Shown here: positions 57,709-64,000 of the stretch, one piece after another | Layout of the letters: the number at the start of each line of letters is the position of its first letter | How positions within the stretch are numbered: position 1 is the stretch's first letter | Assembly (NCBI GenBank): GCA_024663395.1 | Contig: JANFAH010000016.1 | Span: 124,001 to 188,000 of the forward strand | DNA length: 64,000 nucleotides | Direction of reading: 5' to 3' | Source: Pisolithus tinctorius | Lineage: Eukaryota; Basidiomycota; Agaricomycetes; Boletales; Pisolithaceae | Program-made: the position numbers and the translations under genes | Notes under the pieces: generated by a model | What the model saw: only the letters and a program-made list of their open reading frames with translations | Database searches by the model: none | Told to the model about the DNA's origin: nothing

Positions 57709-59545
57709 ATGGACGACACACTGCCAAACCCAAATTCTTCCAAGTCCCTCGTTGTCAAAGGCCGTCGAAGCAAGAAAAGAAAGTAAGTACTAGTACATGC
57801 TACTCATATAATAGTACCGTGAGACTCCGGAAGAATCGAAGATGACCCAATGGTCATTTACCGTACCGTGGGACGCCGCCTCGCTTATACCGTAGACATG
57901 TTCGCAAACGTCTCCATCGCGTTCGGAGTTGGTATAGCTTGCGATAAGGGTGGAACTCCTGGATTCCCATTGTAAGTTCATTGCGTGGTCAATGATGCCC
58001 CGGTACTCACCATATTGATGTTTCAAGACCTGAAGACGACAAAGAACGCTTGCTCCGAACATATCGAGCCGTCCTTGAAGCAGTCCCTGATTTGTCCAAA
58101 GCGATCGACGACGCGAACGGGCAAAAGCTTGAGGAAGCCCTCGAAATGGTAAGTCATTTTATTCTCCATTCATCTAACCGCATATATGCGCCTTGTTTTA
58201 GGTCCAGGAAGGTGTTACCTGCTGCCGCACTGATGACTGTGGCTCCCTCAAATGGCCTGGCCTTAACTACGTTCTGCTCAACACATCTGCCCTCGTGCCT
58301 TCCATTCCCCCGACTGACACTTCCAAGTCATTGCGCGGTTTCCACCATCCTCAACTGGCGCGTCTCTTGTGTCCGCACAAGTACATTTCTGAATTCGACC
58401 AGAGTCCAAACCAGTAAGTCACTCTGAGCTGCTACCTTACAGCATACATGCTGACTATGTCGCATACTCGCTCAGATACGTAGACCGCGTCTTGAATGGG
58501 GACCTCATTTTCAAAGTCTGGCCGTTACCGTCATTCCTATACGACCAAACGAAGCCTTATAATCCGGACGACATCCAAGACGGTCTCTTCCGTGGCCATG
58601 TGTTAGTACGCGTAAGCCGAGATCACCCGTGTTGCGTTGATTAATCGTTAACATCCTATTGGTGGCAGTTTTATAAACACATCTTCTGTGGTCGCTCGAC
58701 TGCTGTGGGCGCCTCCACGATCGCAACAAAACCATCCAAGAACAAGATCCACAGTATCAAAGAAGTTTCGGAATTCACGATCGCTTACGCAGCGGTAATG
58801 GCATACTTTACTTTATCGTCAGAGGAAATGTTCAGGAAGGCAGCGGGAGGACTCGTTTACGGAGACTTTTATTGTACGATCATCTCGCTTTTCGAGGAGA
58901 AGGAGACCGATCCGTGGGTGAAGGAAACTTTGGCCTGGTGGAACCAGTGAGTACTTCAATTCGCCAATCGTTTCGCCTCCAACCCTACTATCATCTTACA
59001 GGCAGATTTATGGCAATAATTCTTCCGAAGACTCGAACGGCGATTTGGGTTCTGAGGAGGAGTGGCAAGCCGTCATTGCGCAGCGCGCTGCTCGTCGCCG
59101 GCTCAACCGAGTCAACTCTGCGTCCATTGATCCTGTGTTGAGAGGTAAGCCCATCGGTCTTCCAGCACGACCAATCTCAACCGAAACCATCACCGCAGGG
59201 GCTTCAGCCACCGCAAGCACCTCCTCTGTGCATAACGGAATTCAGGCCGCGACCACTGTCTCCTCTGGCATTGCCCTCTCCTCTGCGCATAACGGAACGC
59301 AGACCGCGACCACCGTCAACACCGACAGTGCCTTCTCAGCCTCTGCACATAACGGAATGCAGACCGCGACCACCGTCAACACCGATAGTGCCCTCTCCTC
59401 TGTGCACAACGAAACGCACCTTGCCCCATCGCCCCTCTCCAGTCCTGAGCCCGAGGCTCGTCCTCCTCCCCACTCCACTGCTTCTCGTGGGGGACCAAAA
59501 GGAAGAGGAAGAGGCCGTGGAAGGGGTGCGCGCTGGGGGGCTTGA
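57709..59545 (+). CDS. DUF6698-type protein in the Plavaka element
   Basis: Divergent from the transposase (193 bp between starts). Exon 1 encodes MDDTLPNPNSSKSLVVKGRR-SKKRK. Later exons carry DDKERLLRTYRAVLEAVPDL, CGSLKWPGLNYVLLN, GFHHPQLARLLCP, DDIQDGLFRGHVLVR-FYKHIFCG, IHSIKEVSEFTIAYAAVMAY and VKETLAWWNQ-QIYGN, which match the layout of DUF6698 proteins common next to basidiomycete transposons. The C-terminus has four tandem repeats of ~18-20 residues around HNGxQ-ATTV followed by a Pro-rich stretch and an RG tail (GRGRGRGRGARWGA), a possible nucleic-acid-binding tail. Function of the family is unknown. An intron of ~245 bp follows exon 1; remaining introns are 50-70 bp. Confidence 0.75.
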
Positions 59546-60138
59546 ATGGGTATCTTCTGATCCCTTTTCGCTCCCTACCTCACTGACCGTCGCTTCTCAA
59601 GCAGATGCTGCAATCTTCCACATCTGTGCCGTTACCTGCTCGAGTGTCGTCTTTGCTCTGCCGCCTTTTTCTCTCGCTCATGCAAGTGCTCTCATTCGTT
59701 TCTGCTGTCCCGTTGCCTGCTTCATCCTGTACTGTTCGCTTTCGCTATTCATGGACCAACATCATCACTGGATTTGCATGTAATGTACTACTAATACAAT
59801 GATTGTGGTGCTTTATAATGTGCTTGTAAGCGTTGTAAGCGGTGTAAGGTGCAAGGTGCAAAGCTGCAAAAGAAGTGCGGTAATGAACTTATAATCACAT
59901 TGTAAGTTGAATGTAATGCCTTACAGGGCCTTGTAAAGCTCGCAAGACGTCGTCAGAGATGGCAACCTTATAAGCCTCACAATGGGCTTATAAACTCGTG
60001 AAAGGCTTATGACGGTCATGCGGGAGTACATAAGTCTTACAGGCTCCCGCCCGAAAGGGAGGTTAGTTATAAGGTGCTTACAGGCCTTAGTACCCTTCTA
60101 AGGACTTACGGCCCTTATCAGGCAATTACAAGGTTTCC
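59546..60138. repeat. Plavaka right subterminal repeats
   Basis: From ~59815 the sequence is dominated by TTGTAAG, TTATAAG, CTTACAGG and related motifs (more than a dozen in 320 bp), ending at the right TIR. The part before 59815 is the 3' flank of the DUF6698-type gene. Confidence 0.8.
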
Positions 60139-60153
60139 GACGTTTTGCTGATG
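60139..60153 (-). repeat. Plavaka right TIR
   Basis: GACGTTTTGCTGATG, exact inverted match to 35226-35240. Confidence 0.9.
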
Positions 60154-60578
60154 CCGGGCGTTGCCGTAGTCCCCGGAGGCGATTTTAGTACTGTCGCTCG
60201 AGATGTCGATCCCCGATACCCAGTTGCCGTGTTTGGTGAGCTCGTGCACTTTTTCATGAGTGACCGCATTCCAGACGATCGCATTGCTTCCGCGGTCTCC
60301 GGACACCAACCACCGGCCATCCTTGGAAACGGCAACAGAGTCGACAGCACTGCTACCCGCTTGCATGGTTGGACCGTGTTGCTGTCCGTCTTCAATCTTC
60401 CATCGACGAATTTCACCGTTGGCATATCCTCCTACGACATGACTGTCGTCCGCAAAGTTGATTGCCCATACATCGCTGTGGGATGTAATTTCGATCTGTT
60501 TCGCATCTTAACCACCACAGCAAACTGTCAGTAGGGATGCCTCAATCTCTTTCACTGCTAGTACGCACCCATTGTCAT
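60154..60578 (-). pseudogene. WD40-TPR-HET gene copy 3, 5' part
   Basis: Short exon 1 (ATG at 60578, M-T-M-D) followed by a ~60-bp intron and WD40 blades 1-3 (KDGRWLVSGDRGSNAIVWN, HEKVHELTKHG, SGIDISSDSTKIASGDYGNA). It aligns with the starts of copies 1 and 2 and is cut at the Plavaka TIR; the rest is at 31499-35225 in the same orientation. Frame is open. Any protein predicted to run on to VGNLVIA is read-through into the transposon. Confidence 0.9.
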
Positions 60579-62149
60579 CACTGACAAACCCGCCAACAAG
60601 GCTTATCTTGAATTTAGGGAGGGAAAGAACGATGCATCGTAGACTTACTCATGGCACTCTATATAGCCCACACGTTCCTCAAGCTACATCTCGATCTGAG
60701 TCAGTTCACACCATCAGAGTCGCATCGTGTTCTTCATGATCAAGAAATCGATGAAGATTTGGCGGTGCAGGTCTGAGCTCTACAAGATCCGGTGCTTTCG
60801 ACTGCATGAGGTGATGCATATAAAGGTAAGGGCTGGTGGAAACGTGTCGAAGGAAGATGTGGTGACGTATTGAGATGTCCACAATCATCCAATCCCAGAA
60901 AACTATCCAGCGCATGTATCAATGCCCTCTACCACGCACCCAGTCCTAATACCGTCTTTGGGTTCCACGCTCGCCGATATTCTCAAACCTTCTTTGTAGG
61001 ATCGAATCCTGCCAACAACGCCAAAGTCTCATGCAATGATAAGACACATGTGGGTCGCACCTCTTCACTGTCTATTGCCAGGCTCATCAACGCGTGCATC
61101 ACCCCAACGAGATGGGAGAGGCAGAATATGATATGACAGACGGTCATATCGTCATCGACAAACATCCCATCCATTTATGCGCGCATCAGTTCGAGTGCTT
61201 CGACACCTCGCAGTTCGATGCGAGCGGATCACGCGAAGTAACATTCCTCTGCCTGTAAGTCTTGGCTTTTCAGGCTATCTAATCCAGATCCAGGGTGTAT
61301 GTCCATTTCGACTCGGTTGAATACACTTCACAAGCCGAGGACTCCCTGTTCCTTTGCTCGCAAAGGTACTCATCATACACTCCCGACGTCGTGGTGTATG
61401 TTGTTCAGTTTCAGTAGGGAGATCACCGGGCGATGAAAGTCTTCCTAGCAGTGGACCCGCCACAGCAGCTGGTGGGTGTCCTACGGCTTGCGAGGGACCA
61501 CGAGAATTGTCGTCGCCGTCTGGCTTTACTTGATGATGGCCCGGGATATGACTATATATTATCCTAGGACGATGACGACCATAGTATGCTCACCTTACCA
61601 GGACGAAGTCGTACAACAGTAAGAAAACCGACAGCAACGAAATCGTCCACCTTTAGTTGTACTTTACAGGCTCACAGCGTTCTTGCACTTCGCCTTCGGT
61701 GAATTTGAACAAGGATCAGAAAAGCACGACTGCAGTGCTAGTCCTTGCAAAGGTATCTCCTCGTATCGGAGGTGCGATATGACGTACATTTCTACATAAG
61801 TAGTCTCCAATTTCTACGACTAGCTGAGATAGGAACATAAACAGAACGGGAGCGAGAAAACGATGTACAAATTCCCACCAGATACTGAAGAGCTCTAGAT
61901 GGTGAGCAGCGAATCGCTTCGACTACAGGGAACCTCCGACAGACTCCATGGTCTATAAAGTGCATCAGCAGGTTGACCTAGATTTATTCAAGTGCTTGAC
62001 ACTCACAAAAGGGGAAGCCGTAGGACCGTCAAGGATAGACAATTCTTTTGGAGTGCATGGGAGTCGAGGGATAAGTAATGTTCTGACAGGAACTAGAAGG
62101 AAAATAACAACAGGGAATGCAATTGCCGCTGACAAACAAACATGTCAGT
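60579..62149. other. Promoter and degenerate spacer upstream of copy 3
   Basis: Positions ~60870-61060 match the upstream regions of copies 1 and 2 (16560-16740, 27240-27400), confirming that 60154 onward is the original 5' flank of copy 3. No intact gene. Confidence 0.55.
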
Positions 62150-62560
62150 AACGTCGGCCCCAAACGCCATACCTGAATGTACATGGCAAAAAAAGAGTGC
62201 ACAACTCACCGACTGCCTGCGTAACAGCTAACGCTGCACCAAATCCGACGAGCTGGATTCCAGCGAACAGTAATAGGCGTGACGTGCGGACTTTGCGCGA
62301 TGGCTCGTCGGCAGGTGTGAGCGACTTGTCGCGCATAAGATATAGTAATTTGAGTGTGATACCGTTGCCCTGACGCGAGTCCGCGCCCATGAATCAACTT
62401 TGTTGCCGAACGTTAGTATCTTCTTGGTAAGCAGGACTTCGAAATACAATGCACTTACAAGAGGCCCGCTAAAACACCTAGCATACCAATCTTTAGTGGA
62501 GATGCGTTCCAAACATTTGAGGACTTTCCAGACGGTGTAAGCATCCCACCAGACTTCTTG
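62150..62560 (-). pseudogene. Borate/bicarbonate (HCO3-) transporter fragment
   Basis: Minus-strand relic of a Bor1/SLC4-like anion transporter. The segment MGADSRQGNGITLKLLYLMR, then KSLTPADEPSRKVRTSR and an amphipathic helix LLLFAGIQLVGFGAALAVTQ, matches the loop and transmembrane region after the conserved GNGIT of that family. Upstream across an intron the frame reads GVLAGLF and then TGA where the family has Trp (…F-W-F-M-G). Downstream (about 62172) the conserved AIGFP segment is degenerate. The N-terminal two thirds of the transporter are not found. Identification rests on one conserved block. Confidence 0.55.
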
Positions 62561-63241
62561 GTATGATATAGCCAGGATGGCAACATAAAGAAGACGGGAA
62601 CGAGAGAGTGGTCCATGAACGCTCCAACCCTGAGGATCTCTAACAGCTGAACAGGGAAATTGGTTTTTCAACTTCGCTACAGAGAACCTTCCAGGGAGTC
62701 TATGGTCTATCGGGACGCTCACAAAAGGAAAAACCTCATATCCGCCGGTGTCAATAACTGCGGCTTTACGACCTTCATCTGCAATTCCCCACAGCAGCTG
62801 CACAGCGCAGATATGGCAGAACGGAGATGGTTTACTCAATTTTCAAGGTATAGTGTCCGACCATATCATTTGTCGGCGGCGGGCGAATGGTGGGCGGAGA
62901 CAGTGCCTCGAATGTTGTCTCTCCGAGGCCGTCGCTAGCTCTTGTCGCCGAGACACAATTGACCTTCATTTCCTGCAACAATTGGAAAAAATATCAACCC
63001 GTGGGGTCTCCCAGCAGAAGTCAGTCACCTTACATAGAGAAGGCACATTTACCGTGAACGGCGATTGGAGCCCTTGGCGGTGGATTTTTCGCGGGATCAG
63101 GAACTTACTATCTCGTGACACCATTTTCCCTGTAGAGTGCCGGCAAATGGGTGTATCCGTTTGAGGCTATGGCAAAGACAGGTCAAGATGGATACCAGGG
63201 GGCTGTGGAATAGATTAAAGGAATAGGGGGTTATTGAAAGG

Positions 63242-63248
63242 TATAAAA
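63242..63248 (+). promoter_or_regulatory. TATA box of hydrophobin C
   Basis: TATAAAA 75 bp upstream of the start codon, as in copies A and B. Confidence 0.75.
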
Positions 63249-63322
63249 ACTGCAAAGTGTCGGCCAGAACCTACAGAAAAGACAAGGACTCCTTCTCTAC
63301 TCACAACTCACAATACTTTGCA

Positions 63323-63784
63323 ATGTTCCCCCGCCTCGCAGCAGTCATCACCGCCTCCTTCGCTGTCCTGGCAGCAGCGACGCCCCTCGACGTTCGCCAA
63401 AGCCAGTGCAACGGCGGCACCACCTATTGCTGCAACAGTGTGCAAGATGTAAGTTGACTACAAGCAAAAGCGGCCGCAATGGTCCTTGACTAAAGTGGCA
63501 TTCCTCAGTCCAACTCGTCCGTGGTGACCAGCCTTCTGGGGCTCCTGGGCCTGAGCCTTGGTAGTATAACTGGCCAAGTTGGCCTCAACTGTAGTCCCAT
63601 CACCGCGCTCGGTGTGGGCTCAGGTGCTAGTTGCACGTCGCAGGCCGCTTGCTGCACGGGTGACTCATTCGTAAGTCCTACCATTATCCGATCAGTTTCC
63701 GTGTATGGCTGATGGTCGATCTTACATAATCTGCAGAACGGTCTCATCAACGTTGGCTGTACCCCTATTAACCTTTCCCTGTAA
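63323..63784 (+). CDS. Class I hydrophobin (copy C)
   Basis: 111-residue secreted hydrophobin; exons 63323-63448, 63509-63670, 63737-63784, with the same splice phases as copy B. Signal peptide and all eight cysteines are intact ([32 protein letters not shown]). It differs from copy B at only a few residues, including Thr for Ile before the first CC pair and SNSSV for SSG after intron 1. It lies outside the transposon, upstream of the broken WD40-TPR-HET copy 3. Confidence 0.94.
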
Positions 63785-64000
63785 AATATCGGAATCCGGA
63801 ATAGGGTTCGGAGCTACGTGGGAACCTGTGTAGAAACCTGAATATTGATTTTATTGATAAGATGCCCTGAAGGGTCGTTCATGCGAGCCAATCGGAGAAG
63901 GAACGGGGTAATGAGCAATGTGAAAAGCTCTACCAAATCGCAAAGAGCTTTCTATAGAACAGCACTCAGAAAACCTCTCAGTTTGAGGGTCTTGTGATTA

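Larger units (their letters stand above)
35226..60153. mobile_element. Plavaka-type DNA transposon (with nested KDZ element)
   Basis: The element occupies 24,928 bp, of which 17.5 kb is the later KDZ insertion; its own length is about 7.4 kb. Ends are 15-bp perfect TIRs (CATCAGCAAAACGTC). Both subterminal regions (35250-35340 plus 52880-53085; 59820-60140) carry many short copies of CTTGTAA/TTACAAG-like motifs. It encodes a Plavaka transposase (53151-57515, minus) and a DUF6698-type protein (57709-59545, plus). The insertion interrupts WD40-TPR-HET copy 3; the two gene halves abut the TIRs, which fixes the ends independently of TIR recognition. Confidence 0.92.
62590..64000. repeat. Segmental duplication, hydrophobin C copy (runs off window)
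   Basis: Partner of 29755-31290. The promoter (62700-63320) and gene are nearly base-for-base identical; the 3' flank lacks ~100 bp found in copy B (about 31034-31160). Confidence 0.9.

Noticed and set aside
35226..60153. Single giant cargo transposon (Starship-like)
   Set aside because: No tyrosine-recombinase captain gene was seen. Two unrelated DDE-type transposases and an internal 8-bp TSD show two nested elements instead.
60118..60366. Intact 82-residue WD40 protein
   Set aside because: Its last dozen residues are encoded by the Plavaka TIR and subterminal repeats; it is the truncated 5' part of copy 3.
29755..64000. B and C direct repeats as LTRs of one 34-kb element
   Set aside because: The repeats contain a complete spliced hydrophobin gene and promoter, lack TG...CA ends and enclose no reverse transcriptase or integrase.
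1..64000. tRNA, rRNA or other structured RNA genes
   Set aside because: I looked for tRNA T-loop/acceptor patterns and found nothing convincing by eye; a covariance-model scan would be needed to exclude them.

Overview
The window is fungal nuclear DNA. Genes have short GT-AG introns (about 40-70 bp), there are TATA boxes about 80 bp upstream of the hydrophobin start codons, and the gene content is typical of Agaricomycetes: class I hydrophobins, a GPI-anchored chitin deacetylase, F-box expansions, HET-domain genes, and KDZ and Plavaka transposons. A wood-decay (polypore-like) basidiomycete is plausible, but the genus cannot be fixed from the sequence.

Layout. 0-11.4 kb is mostly ordinary genes: hydrophobin A (257-727), chitin deacetylase (2052-4220), a 3'(2'),5'-bisphosphate nucleotidase (4766-6089), two tandem F-box genes (6428-7870 and 8522-9961, minus) and the exosome subunit RRP42 (10134-11413). 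12.2-35.2 kb is a tandemly amplified block. It holds three copies of a large minus-strand gene encoding seven WD40 blades, a TPR-like region and a C-terminal HET domain (12.2-16.3, 22.7-26.9 and 31.5-35.2 kb), separated by a broken copy of RRP42 (18.3-19.4 kb), decayed duplicated spacer and hydrophobin B (30499-30960).

35.2-60.2 kb is a nested transposon. A Plavaka element (35226-60153; 15-bp TIRs, probable CC target duplication) lies inside the WD40 part of the third WD40-TPR-HET gene, whose 5' end resumes at 60154-60578. Only 120 bp inside the left end of the Plavaka element, a 17.5-kb KDZ element (35346-52851) is inserted, flanked by a perfect 8-bp duplication CTAGTATC. The KDZ element carries an apparently intact KDZ transposase with a CxC2-type cysteine cluster, a TET/JBP-family 2-oxoglutarate/Fe(II) dioxygenase gene and four further accessory genes, two of them frame-broken. 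Its subterminal repeats are packed with CCGG. The Plavaka part contributes its own transposase (53151-57515) and a DUF6698-type gene (57709-59545).

60.6-64 kb resumes the host block with spacer, a decayed borate/bicarbonate-transporter fragment and hydrophobin C (63323-63784). Hydrophobin C sits in a segmental duplicate of the hydrophobin B region that runs off the window end.

In biological terms the window combines cell-surface genes (hydrophobins, chitin deacetylase) with a rapidly duplicating self/non-self-type gene family, and a mobile element bearing a putative 5-methylcytosine oxidase has landed in one member of that family. All functions are inferred from protein motifs and gene architecture; no search was run.
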